Of a stretch of DNA of 64,000 nucleotides, positions 25,360 to 34,313 are shown piece by piece; within the stretch, counting starts at the first letter, position 1; each line of letters begins with the position of its first letter. Below the pieces are notes generated by a model. The model was not told where the DNA came from. It saw only the letters and a program-made list of their open reading frames with translations, and made no database searches. The position numbers and the translations under genes were made by a program. Source of the stretch: Streptomyces sp. NBC_01775 (GTDB lineage Bacteria > Actinomycetota > Actinomycetes > Streptomycetales > Streptomycetaceae); the NCBI RefSeq assembly GCF_035917675.1, contig NZ_CP109104.1, positions 5,890,001-5,954,000 of the forward strand, written 5' to 3'.

Positions 25360-26361
25360 GTGACTGTGGGCGACGACGGCGGTATCGACGGCCGCACCGA
25401 CGGGTTCATCGACGTAAGGGACCTGGAGAAGTCCTTCAGAGTCCGCCGCAAGGCCGGCTTCCTGCGGCGCACGGCCGAGGAGGTGCGCGCCGTGGACGGC
25501 ATATCCTTCGCGCTGCGGCGCGGCGAGATGGCGGGGTTCATCGGGCCCAACGGCGCGGGCAAGTCGACCACCGTCAAGATGCTCACCGGCATTCTCACGC
25601 CCACCGCCGGGCGGCTGCGGGTCGCGGGCGTGGACCCCCAGCGGGAGCGCACCCGGCTGGTACGGCGCATCGGCGTCGTCTTCGGGCAGCGCACCACCTT
25701 GTGGTGGGACCTGCCGCTGCGCGACTCCTACGGGCTGGTGCGCCGGATGTACCGCATCCCCAAGGCCCGCTACGAGGCCAACCTGGAGCGCTGCGTCGAA
25801 CTGCTGGAGCTGGGCGGGCTGCTGGATGTGCCGGTGCGACAGCTCTCGCTGGGCCAGCGGATGCGCGGCGACATCACGGCGGCACTGCTGCACGACCCCG
25901 ACGTGCTCTACCTGGACGAGCCGACCATCGGCCTCGACGTCGTCAGCAAGGCCAGGGTGCGGGAGTTCCTGGCGGACCTGAACGCCCAGCGGGGCACCAC
26001 GGTGCTGCTGACCACCCACGACCTGAGCGACATCGAGCACCTGTGCAAGCGGGTGGTGGTCATCGACCACGGCCGTCTGATGTACGACGGGGCGCTGGCC
26101 GGGCTGCACGAGGCCGGCGAGAGCAGGCGGACGCTGGTGGTGGACCTGGAGCGCGAACTGCCCCCGATCGAGGGAGTGGAGGGCGCCCGCACCGTCCGCA
26201 CGGAGGGGCCGCGCCAGTGGCTCACCTTCCCCGCCTCGGCCAGCGCGGCACCCCTGGTCGCCCGGATAGCGGCCGACTACCCGCTGGTGGACCTCTCGGT
26301 CAGAGAACCGGCTATCGAGGATGTGATCGCGCGGATGTACGCGGGGGAGGGCCGGGGGTAA
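25360..26361 (+). CDS. ABC exporter ATP-binding protein
   Basis: This 333-residue ABC ATPase has a Walker A motif GPNGAGKST near residue 65, the signature LSLGQRMRGD, Walker B VLYLDEPTIGLD and the H-loop histidine in LTTHDLSD. It powers the two permeases encoded just upstream and is separated from them by 35 bp. The start is either GTG 25360 or GTG 25366, both with GGAAGG or GGGGAG upstream; I list the longer one. The C-terminal domain after residue 240 is typical of ABC-2 type exporters of the multidrug or daunorubicin group. The true cargo is unknown. Confidence 0.88.
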   Translation: MTVGDDGGIDGRTDGFIDVRDLEKSFRVRRKAGFLRRTAEEVRAVDGISFALRRGEMAGFIGPNGAGKSTTVKMLTGILTPTAGRLRVAGVDPQRERTRLVRRIGVVFGQRTTLWWDLPLRDSYGLVRRMYRIPKARYEANLERCVELLELGGLLDVPVRQLSLGQRMRGDITAALLHDPDVLYLDEPTIGLDVVSKARVREFLADLNAQRGTTVLLTTHDLSDIEHLCKRVVVIDHGRLMYDGALAGLHEAGESRRTLVVDLERELPPIEGVEGARTVRTEGPRQWLTFPASASAAPLVARIAADYPLVDLSVREPAIEDVIARMYAGEGRG

Positions 26362-26393
26362 ACGTCCGCCCCAAACCCCAAGGCGGGGAGCCG

Positions 26394-27704
26394 TCACAGC
26401 TTGGCGGGGCTGGAGCCCTTCAGCGCCTTGAGGTCCATCGCCTGGGCCATCGCGCGGTAGCCGTTGTCGCTCGGGTGCAGGTGGTCGCCCGAGTCGTAGG
26501 CCGCGCGCAGCCGCTCGGGGTGCGCGGGGTCGCGCAGGGCCGCGTCGAAGTCGACCACGGCGTCGAAGACCTTGCCCGCGCGGATCTGCTCGTTGACCGC
26601 GCGCCGGGTGGCGTCCAGGCGCGGGGTGTAGCCCCGGTGGCCGCCGAAGGGCGTGAGGGTCGAGCCGACGACCCGCAGTCCGCGCGCGTGCGCCTGCCGC
26701 ACCAGATCCCGCAGCCCGTTCACGATCTTGGTCGGGTTGCGCTGGCGGGGCGGTTTGATGACGTCGTTGAGGCCCATCTCGATGACCACGGCTTTGACAC
26801 CTGTACGGGAGAGCACGTCGCGGTTCATCCGGGTGAGCGCGCTGGGGCCGTTGTTGGGTGAGAACTTGCTGCCGTCGACCAGCACGCGGTTGCCGCTGAC
26901 CCCGCCGTTGAGCACGCTCAGCCGGGGCGCGTCCCGCTCGGTGCGCAGCCGCTCGGCCAGGAAGTCGGTCCAGCGGCGGTTGGCGCCGGGGCTGGAGGTG
27001 ATGCCGTCGGTGATCGAGTCGCCCAGCACGGCGACGGCGCCCTGGGTCTCGGCGCTCCACACGTCGACCCCGGTGAGGTAACGCCAGTACGGGCTCTGCT
27101 GGTTGAAGGCCGTGCCCGCCGTCTCCTCGGCCCGGTCGCCCTCGGCGACGTAGCTGGTCTGGCGCGCGTAGGGGTGGTATGTGACGGGGCCCGAGGGGCT
27201 CGGCGAGTAGGTGGTGACCAGCAGGTCGGCGGCGTGCGGCACGTTGAGCCGGACCGCGTCGCTGGTGACCTCGCCGCCCGCGGGGATGGTGACCGAGGAC
27301 TTGTTGCCGAACGTGAGCCGGCGCATGGTGCCCGCGGCGGCCGTGGGGTTGCTGGGCGCCGCCGCCAGCGCGATCGTCGCGTGCGAGACGGTCAGCGGCC
27401 GGTTGCCGAAGAGGTTGGAGAGCTGGATGCGGGCGCCCGTGCCGCCGACGGAGGTGTGCACCACGTTCCGTATCGACATGTTCGCGTAGCCGTCGCGGCT
27501 GTTGGGCTCCGCCGCGGCGGGAGACGCCGACCAGCTGCCGATCCAGTTGCCCGAGGAGGCCGGGGACGCGTCGTTACGCGCCTGGGAGGAACCTCCCCCC
27601 TGGCCGCTGTCGCTGTCTCCGACCCCGATGAATATCGCGGTCGAGACGAGGACCACGATCGCCGCCAATCCGGCGAGCAGGGCATAACCCATGTTCCTGG
27701 TCAC
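26394..27704 (-). CDS. SGNH/GDSL-family secreted or anchored hydrolase
   Basis: The protein has 436 residues with an N-terminal membrane helix or signal anchor (about residues 5-30), then a Ser/Gly linker and an SGNH hydrolase domain. The motif order is GDSITDG (nucleophile serine), GVSGNR (glycine), EMGLND (asparagine) and HLHPSDNGY (catalytic Asp-His pair). Such enzymes act as esterases, lipases or acetyl-xylan esterases outside the cell. A domain of about 120 residues between the anchor and the catalytic part has no clear family. The GTG at 27704 is preceded by GAGGAG at slightly long spacing; ATG 27692 is the alternative. It is divergent from the DUF445 gene. Confidence 0.85.
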   Translation of the reverse strand: MTRNMGYALLAGLAAIVVLVSTAIFIGVGDSDSGQGGGSSQARNDASPASSGNWIGSWSASPAAAEPNSRDGYANMSIRNVVHTSVGGTGARIQLSNLFGNRPLTVSHATIALAAAPSNPTAAAGTMRRLTFGNKSSVTIPAGGEVTSDAVRLNVPHAADLLVTTYSPSPSGPVTYHPYARQTSYVAEGDRAEETAGTAFNQQSPYWRYLTGVDVWSAETQGAVAVLGDSITDGITSSPGANRRWTDFLAERLRTERDAPRLSVLNGGVSGNRVLVDGSKFSPNNGPSALTRMNRDVLSRTGVKAVVIEMGLNDVIKPPRQRNPTKIVNGLRDLVRQAHARGLRVVGSTLTPFGGHRGYTPRLDATRRAVNEQIRAGKVFDAVVDFDAALRDPAHPERLRAAYDSGDHLHPSDNGYRAMAQAMDLKALKGSSPAKL

Positions 27705-28116
27705 GCGCGGTGTGTCTCCTCGGGCTGACGGAGCCGCAAGCTCCGAATGGTCGGCGGTGCCATGATCCCACGATCGGGGCACGGCCTCCGCCTGGGGCCG
27801 CGCGCGGGAAGGGGCGCATCGTGCGCGGTGCTGCCCGGCACACAGGCTGGTGCCGGGCGGCGTTCCGTAGCGCCCGAACAGACAGACGCGACAGAGGCGG
27901 AGTCCGTTCCACCCGGCGTCCGGCGAGGGGAACGGGGGAGAATGGCGAGGGACGCTCCGGGTGAATATGGCATTTGGGGCTATGGACCTGACTGACCTGG
28001 CGTTTCCTGCCGGGGCTCCTCTGTGGGACCGGGGGCTCGGGCGGTGTCCAGGGGGACGGCGGGAGCGGATGGAACGGACAAACAAGGGCGAGCTGCCTGC
28101 TCGTGAGGATGCCCAC
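27705..28116. other. 411-bp divergent intergenic region
   Basis: No gene is credible here. It must hold promoters for the GDSL hydrolase and the DUF445 gene. A perfect 9-bp inverted repeat (GCCCGGCAC, 27833-27841, with its complement at 27850-27858) lies inside. If the DUF445 protein starts at ATG 28069, the region is 48 bp shorter. Confidence 0.6.
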
Positions 28117-29619
28117 GTGAGGCCGATCACACACGGTGGTTCCGGTTTCGGTGGGGCCGGGGGAGGGGATGGCGCTGCGTTGGGCCGAACGGGCGGCGTC
28201 TCCGGGGGGCCTGACGGGACCGAAGGGTCTGAAGGGCCTGTCGGACCTGAAAGGGGCGATGGGCGCGGGTCGGCCGGTGGGCCTGGCGCGCGCGGCGGCC
28301 CTGGTGGTTCTGGAGGCCCCGCCGGTGGTCCCGGCCGCTACGGCGGTCCCGGCGGCCTGGGTGGGTTCACGGCGGCCGACGAGCAGCGGCGGCGCGGGGT
28401 GCGGCGGATGAAGACCATCGCCACCGGTGCGCTGCTGCTGATGGCCACCGTCTTCGTCCTGGTCAAGTGGGCGGGCCACGCGGGTGCCGGCGGCTGGACG
28501 GGCTACGTCGCGGCGGCGGCCGAGGCGGGCATGGTCGGCGCGCTCGCTGACTGGTTCGCGGTCACCGCGCTCTTCCGTCACCCGATGGGGCTGCCCATCC
28601 CGCACACCGCCATCATTCCGACCAAGAAGGACCAACTCGGTCAGAGTCTCGGTGAATTCGTCGGCGAGAACTTCCTCTCCTCCGACGTCGTCCGCACCCG
28701 GCTGCGCGCCGTCGGCATCGGCAACCGGCTCGGTGCCTGGCTCGCCGAGCCCGCGCACGCCGAGCGGGTCACCGCCGAGCTGGCCACCGCGCTGCGCGGG
28801 GCGCTGACCGTCCTGCGCGACTCGGACGTCCAGGCCATCGTGAGCGAGGCCATCACCCGCCGCGCCACCGCCCAGGAGGTCGCGCCGGGGCTGGGCACGA
28901 TGCTGGAGAAGATCGTCGCGGACGGCGGCCACCGGCGGATCGTCGACCTGGTGTGCGTCCGCGCGGCGGAGTGGCTGGAGCTGCACAGCGACTCGGTCAT
29001 GGACGCGGTCACGGGTGGCGCGCCCGGCTGGACGCCGAGGTTCGTGGACCGGAAGGTCGGCGACCGCGTCTACCGCGAACTGCTGCGCTTCGTCACGGAG
29101 ATGCGGGACATGCCCGACCATCCCGCGCGCGGCGCCGTCGACCGCTTCTTGTCCGACTTCGCCGCCGACCTCCAGTCCGACCCGGAGACCAGGGCCAGGG
29201 TGGAGCGGCTCAAGAACGAGGTCCTGGGCAGGGGCGAGGTGCAGGACCTGATCGCCTCCGCCTGGGGCGCCGTACGGTCGATGCTGGTGGCCGCCGCCGA
29301 GGACGAGCGCAGCGAACTGCGGGTGCGCGCCCGGTCCGCGCTGCTCTCGCTGGGCAAGCGGATGGCCCAGGACGGGCGGCTCCAGGGCAAGGTGGACGGC
29401 TGGGTCGAGGGCGCGGCGGTCTATCTGGTGACCACCTACCGCGACGAGATCACCTCGCTGATCTCGGAGACCGTGGCCGGGTGGGACGCGGAGCACACCT
29501 CGAAGAAGATCGAGGCCCACATCGGCCGCGACCTCCAGTTCATCCGTATCAACGGCACCGTCGTCGGCTCGCTGGCCGGGCTCGCCATCTACACGGTGGC
29601 GCAGCTCTTCGGCGTGTAG
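28117..29619 (+). CDS. DUF445 (YjiN-like) membrane protein with Gly-rich N-terminus
   Basis: This protein of about 500 residues has a glycine/proline-rich collagen-like stretch (about residues 30-85, GPGARGGPGGSGG and similar), then a membrane helix (MKTIATGALLLMATVFVLV). A second hydrophobic segment carries EAGMVGALADWFAVTALF, the hallmark of DUF445. A long helical central part and a C-terminal hydrophobic segment GSLAGLAIYTVAQLF follow. Function is unknown for the family. The GTG at 28117 follows GAGG with eight bases between; an ATG at 28069 is possible. The stop lies in a 24-bp triple repeat. Confidence 0.83.
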   Translation: MRPITHGGSGFGGAGGGDGAALGRTGGVSGGPDGTEGSEGPVGPERGDGRGSAGGPGARGGPGGSGGPAGGPGRYGGPGGLGGFTAADEQRRRGVRRMKTIATGALLLMATVFVLVKWAGHAGAGGWTGYVAAAAEAGMVGALADWFAVTALFRHPMGLPIPHTAIIPTKKDQLGQSLGEFVGENFLSSDVVRTRLRAVGIGNRLGAWLAEPAHAERVTAELATALRGALTVLRDSDVQAIVSEAITRRATAQEVAPGLGTMLEKIVADGGHRRIVDLVCVRAAEWLELHSDSVMDAVTGGAPGWTPRFVDRKVGDRVYRELLRFVTEMRDMPDHPARGAVDRFLSDFAADLQSDPETRARVERLKNEVLGRGEVQDLIASAWGAVRSMLVAAAEDERSELRVRARSALLSLGKRMAQDGRLQGKVDGWVEGAAVYLVTTYRDEITSLISETVAGWDAEHTSKKIEAHIGRDLQFIRINGTVVGSLAGLAIYTVAQLFGV

Positions 29620-29673
29620 AAAGGGCGGCTCTTCGGCGTGTGGAGGGCGCAGCTCTTCGGCGTGTGGAAGGGG
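29602..29673. repeat. 24-bp triple tandem repeat across a stop codon
   Basis: Three 24-bp copies share GCTCTTCGGCGTGT. Copy one holds the stop TAG of the DUF445 gene; in copies two and three the same place reads TGG. Confidence 0.88.
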
Positions 29674-29799
29674 CAGGGAAGGGCGTAAAGGGCGTGGTGG
29701 TGGCCGTCGGTCCGGGTCCTGGTCCGGTGTGTGAACACGGTCTTGTGGTTCTGAACACCCTCTTGGAGGATCGGCTGATTCGCCTGGAGGGAGAGCGAC

Positions 29800-30687
29800 G
29801 TGAAACTGCTGCGCGTCGGATCGGTGGGAGCTGAGCGTCCCGCGCTGCTGGACGAGACCGGAACCCTGCGCGACCTGTCGGGGCTGGTCGGCGACATCGA
29901 CGGAGCCCTGCTCGCGGACGGTGCCGCGCTCGGGAGGGTGCGGGAGGCCGCCGCCGCGGGGACGCTGCCGGAGCTGGCGTCGTCCCGCGCCGGGGCGGAG
30001 GACACGGGCGCGGAGAGCCTGCGGATCGGGCCGCCGCTGGCCAACATCGGCAAGATCGTGTGCATCGGGCTGAACTACCACGATCACGCCCGGGAGACCG
30101 GAGCGCCCGTTCCCGAGGAGCCGATCCTCTTCATGAAGGCCCCGGACACGGTCGTCGGCCCGCACGACACCGTGCTGATCCCGCGCGGCAGTGTGAAGAC
30201 CGACTGGGAGGTGGAGCTGGCCGTCGTCATCGGCCGCACCGCGCGCTACCTGGACTCGCACGAGGAGGCGCTGGCGGCCGTGGCGGGCTACGCCGTCGCC
30301 AACGACGTGTCCGAGCGCGCCTTCCAGATCGAGCGCGGCGGCCAGTGGGACAAGGGGAAGAACTGCGAGACGTTCAACCCCCTGGGCCCCTGGCTGGTGA
30401 CCGCCGACGAGGTGCCGGACCCACAGGCGCTGACGATGCGCCTGTGGGTGAACGGCGAGCTGCGGCAGGACGGTTCGTCCGGCGACCAGATCTTCCCCGT
30501 GGCCGAGGTCGTGCGCTACCTCAGCCAGTTCATGACGCTGTACCCGGGCGACGTGATCAGCACCGGCACCCCCGCCGGCGTGGCCATGGGCATGGCCGAG
30601 CCCAAGCCGTATCTGCGCGAGGGAGACATGGTCGAGCTGGAGATCGCGGGCCTGGGCAGACAGCGGCAGGTCATGAAGTCCGCGTGA
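29800..30687 (+). CDS. Fumarylacetoacetate hydrolase-family protein
   Basis: This 295-residue enzyme of the FAH superfamily acts as a hydrolase, decarboxylase or isomerase on small 2-oxo acids. CIGLNYHDHARETG opens the catalytic domain at about residue 87. FMKAPDTVVGP and DWEVELAVVIG give the metal-binding acidic residues. GSSGDQIFPVAEVVRYLS and GDVISTGTPAGVAMG are the conserved end. The GTG at 29800 follows GGAGGGAG. It converges on a Gfo/Idh/MocA gene, with a 17-bp overlap of the two 3' ends. The substrate could be an acylpyruvate or related compound; nothing nearby fixes it. Confidence 0.9.
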   Translation: MKLLRVGSVGAERPALLDETGTLRDLSGLVGDIDGALLADGAALGRVREAAAAGTLPELASSRAGAEDTGAESLRIGPPLANIGKIVCIGLNYHDHARETGAPVPEEPILFMKAPDTVVGPHDTVLIPRGSVKTDWEVELAVVIGRTARYLDSHEEALAAVAGYAVANDVSERAFQIERGGQWDKGKNCETFNPLGPWLVTADEVPDPQALTMRLWVNGELRQDGSSGDQIFPVAEVVRYLSQFMTLYPGDVISTGTPAGVAMGMAEPKPYLREGDMVELEIAGLGRQRQVMKSA

Positions 30688-31741
30688 ACGAGCGCGCCGT
30701 CTCCAGCACCTGAAGGGCCGCCGCCGCCTCGTGCGCCGTCACCGGCGGCGGCGTGCCCTCGCGCAGGGCCACGGACACCGCGTCGTAGAAGGCCGGGTAG
30801 TCGCCGTCCAGCGTCGGCACCGTACGCACCTCGTCCAGCGCGCCGAGCGTGCCCCACTCGAACTCGGGCTCCACGCCCCACGGCATGCCCTGCGCGGGCC
30901 GTGCGCCCTCGCGCAGGGCGGCCTCCTGCGGGTCGAGCCCGTACTTCACATACGCCGAGCGGCTGCCCAGCACCCGGAAGCGCGGCCCGAGCTGTGCCGC
31001 CGTCGCGCTCATCCACAGGTGGGAGCGGACGCCGTTGTCGTGGGTGATGGCGATGAAGGTGTCGTCGTCGGCCGCCGCGCCAGCCCGGCGCACATCGGAC
31101 TCGGCGTAGACCGAGGCGGCCGGGCCGAACAGGGTCAGCGCCTGGTCGACCAGATGGCTGCCCAGGTCGTAGAGCAGCCCGCCCACCTCCTCCGGATCGC
31201 CCGACTCGCGCCAGCCGCCCTTGGGCCGGGGCCGCCAGCGCTCGAAGCGGGACTCGAAGCGGTGCACCTCGCCCAGCGCGTCCTCGGCCAGGAGGGCGCG
31301 CAGGGTGAGGAAGTCGTTGTCCCAGCGCCGGTTCTGGAACGGCGCCAGCAGCAGCCCGCCGGCCTCGGCGAGCGCCGCCAGCTCGCGGGCCTCGGCAGCC
31401 GTGGGCGCCAGCGGCTTGTCCACGACCACCGGCAGGCCCGCTTCCAGCGCGCGCCGGGCGAGGTCGACATGGGTGCGGTTGGGGGTGGCGACCACCACCA
31501 GGTCGAGCCTGTCCGCCTCGGCGAACAGCTCGTCGGCGGTGGCGACGGTGCGCACCTCCTCGGTGCCGCGCCCGCCCGCCGCGCGCGCCTGCTTCTGGCG
31601 TCCGGGGTCGGAGGTGACGACCGTATCCAGCGCCAGCCCCGGAGTGGTCGCGATCAGCGGGGCGTGGAAGACCGATCCGGCGAGGCCGTAGCCGAGGAGG
31701 CCGACGCGGAGCGGGGTGACGGAGGTGTCCATGCGGTTCAT
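30671..31741 (-). CDS. Gfo/Idh/MocA-family NAD(P)-dependent oxidoreductase
   Basis: The protein has 356 residues with an N-terminal Rossmann domain (VGLLGYGLAGSVFHAPLI, about residues 13-30) and the conserved DKPLAPTAAEA, which contains the lysine of the EKP-like motif. A C-terminal alpha/beta domain with GGLLYDLGSHLVDQAL carries the catalytic histidine region. Family members oxidise sugars or inositol or reduce biliverdin. The ATG at 31741 follows a GGTGGGGG stretch; ATG 31732 is three codons inside. It is divergent from the HAD phosphatase. Confidence 0.9.
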   Translation of the reverse strand: MNRMDTSVTPLRVGLLGYGLAGSVFHAPLIATTPGLALDTVVTSDPGRQKQARAAGGRGTEEVRTVATADELFAEADRLDLVVVATPNRTHVDLARRALEAGLPVVVDKPLAPTAAEARELAALAEAGGLLLAPFQNRRWDNDFLTLRALLAEDALGEVHRFESRFERWRPRPKGGWRESGDPEEVGGLLYDLGSHLVDQALTLFGPAASVYAESDVRRAGAAADDDTFIAITHDNGVRSHLWMSATAAQLGPRFRVLGSRSAYVKYGLDPQEAALREGARPAQGMPWGVEPEFEWGTLGALDEVRTVPTLDGDYPAFYDAVSVALREGTPPPVTAHEAAAALQVLETARSFTRTS

Positions 31742-31958
31742 GGCCCCCACCCTTGCAGCAGCCGGAGCCCGGGGGCACACCAACGGTCCGGACGAGGGAA
31801 CCCACCCGGGGGCCGGAGGCCGTGGATCTGGGCGCCTTACGGCGTACGTCCCGGCTGACCGGGCACCGCCCCTGCGGTTACGCTGAACGCGGCGGCCGGT
31901 CGTACACCGAGGTACTCCCCGCCGGCCGGACCACCACGAACCTGGCAGGAGCCCGCCC

Positions 31959-32738
31959 GTGGCAGAGCGCAAGCCCATCGAGTCCTGGCTCACCGACATG
32001 GACGGTGTGCTGATGCACGAGGGGATTCCCGTCCCCGGAGCCGACTCCTTCATCAAGCGCCTCAAGGAGTCCGGACGCCCCTTCCTGGTGCTCACGAACA
32101 ACTCGATGTACACCCCCAGGGACCTGCACGCCCGCCTGGCGCGCATCGGGCTGGACGTACCCACCGAGAACATCTGGACCTCGGCGCTGGCCACGGCGCA
32201 GTTCCTGGACGACCAGCGCCCCGGCGGCACCGCCTACGTCATAGGAGAGGCCGGGCTGACGACCGCGCTGCACGACATCGGCTACGTCCTCTCGGACGCC
32301 GACCCCGACTACGTCGTCCTCGGTGAGACCCGCACCTACAGCTTCGAGGCGCTGACCAGGGCCATCCGCCTCATCAACGACGGCGCCCGGTTCATCGCCA
32401 CCAACCCCGACGAGACCGGCCCCTCCGCCGAGGGCGCCCTGCCCGCCACGGGCTCCGTCGCGGCCCTCATCACCAAGGCCACCGGGCAGCACCCCTACTT
32501 CGTGGGCAAGCCCAACCCGCTGATGATGCGCGCGGGCCTCAACGCGATCGGCGCGCACTCGGAGACCAGCGCCATGATCGGCGACCGGATGGACACGGAC
32601 GTCCGCGCCGGCATGGAGGCGGGCCTGGAGACCTTCCTCGTCCTCACGGGCCTGACCAGGCCCGACGAGATCGAGCGCTACCCCTACCGCGCCTCCAGCG
32701 TCGTCGACTCCATCGCCGACCTGGTCGACAAGATCTGA
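31959..32738 (+). CDS. HAD-IIA family phosphatase (NagD-like)
   Basis: This 259-residue HAD-superfamily hydrolase dephosphorylates small phosphorylated metabolites such as nucleotides or sugar phosphates. Motif I is LTDMDGVLMHEG near residue 12, motif II is LTNNS, and motif III/IV lies in GKPNPLMM and IGDRMDTDV. The GTG at 31959 follows AGGAG at good spacing. The name NagD is a family label and does not prove a link with the GlcNAc genes in this window, which lie 28 kb away. A terminator hairpin follows. Confidence 0.93.
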   Translation: MAERKPIESWLTDMDGVLMHEGIPVPGADSFIKRLKESGRPFLVLTNNSMYTPRDLHARLARIGLDVPTENIWTSALATAQFLDDQRPGGTAYVIGEAGLTTALHDIGYVLSDADPDYVVLGETRTYSFEALTRAIRLINDGARFIATNPDETGPSAEGALPATGSVAALITKATGQHPYFVGKPNPLMMRAGLNAIGAHSETSAMIGDRMDTDVRAGMEAGLETFLVLTGLTRPDEIERYPYRASSVVDSIADLVDKI

Positions 32739-32784
32739 CGCCGCCCGGCTCCGCACGGAGCCGCGCCGCCGCCGTACGGAGTAA

Positions 32785-32817
32785 GAGGCCCGCCCCGGGG
32801 ATGCGGAGCGGGCCTTC
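32785..32817 (+). terminator. Hairpin terminator after the HAD phosphatase
   Basis: GGCCCGC and GCGGGCC form a stem around a GC-rich loop, followed by TTCT. The position just after the stop supports termination of the HAD gene. Confidence 0.75.
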
Positions 32818-32878
32818 TGGCCGGACCGCCGGACTGACCGACGGAGGTTCGCCATGGCCCGGCCCCGCGGTGCGGGCC

Positions 32879-33670
32879 CTACGCCGAGGGCCCGCCGTCC
32901 GTGCGCTCGCCGGCGCCCGCGCCCCTGGCCAGGCGACCGCAGAGCAGGGCGAAGAGCGTGCCCAGCGCGGTCCACAGCACCGCGTGGGCGGCGAAGGAGA
33001 GCACGCGGAAGTCCCACAGCAAGGTGGCGGACACCGGGACGGCGTCGGGGTTGTCCGGGAGCAGGAAGAGCGCGGCGAGCGTGGCGACCACGGTGGCCGC
33101 CGCCGCGGACTGCCGGGCCGGCAGCCCGTGCCCGGCGCGGCCGAGCCGTACGTGGAACTGGCGCGCGAGCACCAGCCCCAGCACGCTGATCACCAGCGCG
33201 GCCACCCACAGCCCCTGCCGTTCGGTGACGGTGCCGCTGTCGCCCACGCCCGGCGGGTTGGCCGGATAGCGCAGGCCGGGCAGCAGCGAGAGGGCGAGGA
33301 AGCCCGCACCGGCCAGCCCGAGGCCACGCTGCCAGGCGCGGCCGTCGGCCATGGGGGCCGAGCGGTAGACCAGCACGTAGGCGAGCGTGAAGAAGACCCC
33401 GACGGCGAGGCCCACCACCGCGGCCGTCACCACCAGCCCGAAGTGCTGGGTGCCCCGGGTGAAGACCTCCTCGGCCTCGGCGGCGTGGTGATGGCCCGAC
33501 TGGGCGGCGGCCGAGCGCTTCTCCTCCAGCCGGATCGCCCTGTCCATCAGGGGTTCGGCCAGCAGCAGCGAGAAGAGCCCGGAAGCCAGCCCGGCGAGCG
33601 CGCCGGCGCCCAGGCCCCGGCCGAGAAGGGGCAGCAGCGGGTAGGGAGTTGTCTCAGCGGAGACGGACAT
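32879..33670 (-). CDS. cbtA: CbtA-type cobalt transporter membrane subunit
   Basis: This 263-residue integral membrane protein has about six helices. It matches the CbtA family, a predicted cobalt importer found with CbtB under B12 control. A His-rich loop GHHHAAEAEE near residue 60 may bind metal. The first helix segment is LGRGLGAGALAGLASGLFSLLL. The protein is full length. It lies 15 bp after cbtB on the same strand and should be co-transcribed under the cobalamin riboswitch. Cobalt import supplies corrin synthesis. Confidence 0.88.
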   Translation of the reverse strand: MSVSAETTPYPLLPLLGRGLGAGALAGLASGLFSLLLAEPLMDRAIRLEEKRSAAAQSGHHHAAEAEEVFTRGTQHFGLVVTAAVVGLAVGVFFTLAYVLVYRSAPMADGRAWQRGLGLAGAGFLALSLLPGLRYPANPPGVGDSGTVTERQGLWVAALVISVLGLVLARQFHVRLGRAGHGLPARQSAAAATVVATLAALFLLPDNPDAVPVSATLLWDFRVLSFAAHAVLWTALGTLFALLCGRLARGAGAGERTDGGPSA

Positions 33671-33685
33671 GTGTGCGTGCCCCGA

Positions 33686-33934
33686 TCAGTGGCAGGGGGC
33701 GCCGAAGAGGTGGCGTCCGTCGTGCGAGAACTCGTGCAGGTAGTTGCCGGTGGCCGAGACGAGGTTGCCGTTGTCGACGAAGACGGCGTAGAGCGCGATC
33801 AGCGCCACGATCGCGGCGGCGGCGACGATCAGCCAGTCGCGCGTCCTGACCGTCGCGGAATGGATGGCTGACGGGTCGGCGGTGCCGGCTCCCGAGGCCG
33901 CCGCCGGTGTGCTGTGTGCGATGTGCGGAGACAT
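33686..33934 (-). CDS. cbtB: CbtB-type cobalt transporter subunit
   Basis: This 82-residue protein has one membrane helix (about residues 28-50) and a His-rich C-terminus (HEFSHDGRHLFGAPCH) that is the hallmark of CbtB and probably captures cobalt outside. The ATG at 33934 follows AGGAGG. It precedes cbtA and lies 44 bp after the cobalamin riboswitch. A longer ATG at 33961 is less likely because it would absorb the ribosome site. Confidence 0.9.
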   Translation of the reverse strand: MSPHIAHSTPAAASGAGTADPSAIHSATVRTRDWLIVAAAAIVALIALYAVFVDNGNLVSATGNYLHEFSHDGRHLFGAPCH

Positions 33935-33977
33935 ACGCCTTCCTCCTCCTGGGGTTTCCACGCCCCGTCAGGTGGAG

Positions 33978-34112
33978 AAGCGACGGGTCAGTTCCTGACT
34001 CCCGTACGCGTCGCACGCGTACGGACACAGTGGCGGGACCGTCCCGGATTCGCACCGGCTTCCTGCGCACCGTCGCCTCAGTATGGAAATGTGCTGTTCG
34101 GAGCGTTGCAGC
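33978..34112 (-). promoter_or_regulatory. Cobalamin (B12) riboswitch before cbtBA
   Basis: On the minus strand GCAGGAAGCCGGTG, GAATCCGGGACGGTCCCGCC and ACTGT form the canonical core. The B12-box AGTCAGGAACTGACCC lies near 33984-34000. It ends about 45 nt before cbtB. Cobalamin binding should turn the cobalt importer off. Confidence 0.93.
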
Positions 34113-34313
34113 CTGACATGTGCACTGTCAATAAGGACTCCGTCACGTGGCGTTCGCCGGCCACGCGGAACCGGAGCGTCCGCAGGCCCCTGGAGAGGGC
34201 CCGTAACAGCTCTTCGACAGCATCGGTGCCGGGAAAATCCGTGTGACACGATGGAGCGACGATTTGTCCATGGGGGCCGGGGCGTCCCCAGGAATACGGC
34301 CAAAGGGGAGTGG

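Noticed and set aside
27574..30261. 895-codon minus-strand frame across DUF445 and the FAH-family gene
   Set aside because: It crosses two well-supported genes and an intergenic region and has no recognisable domain.
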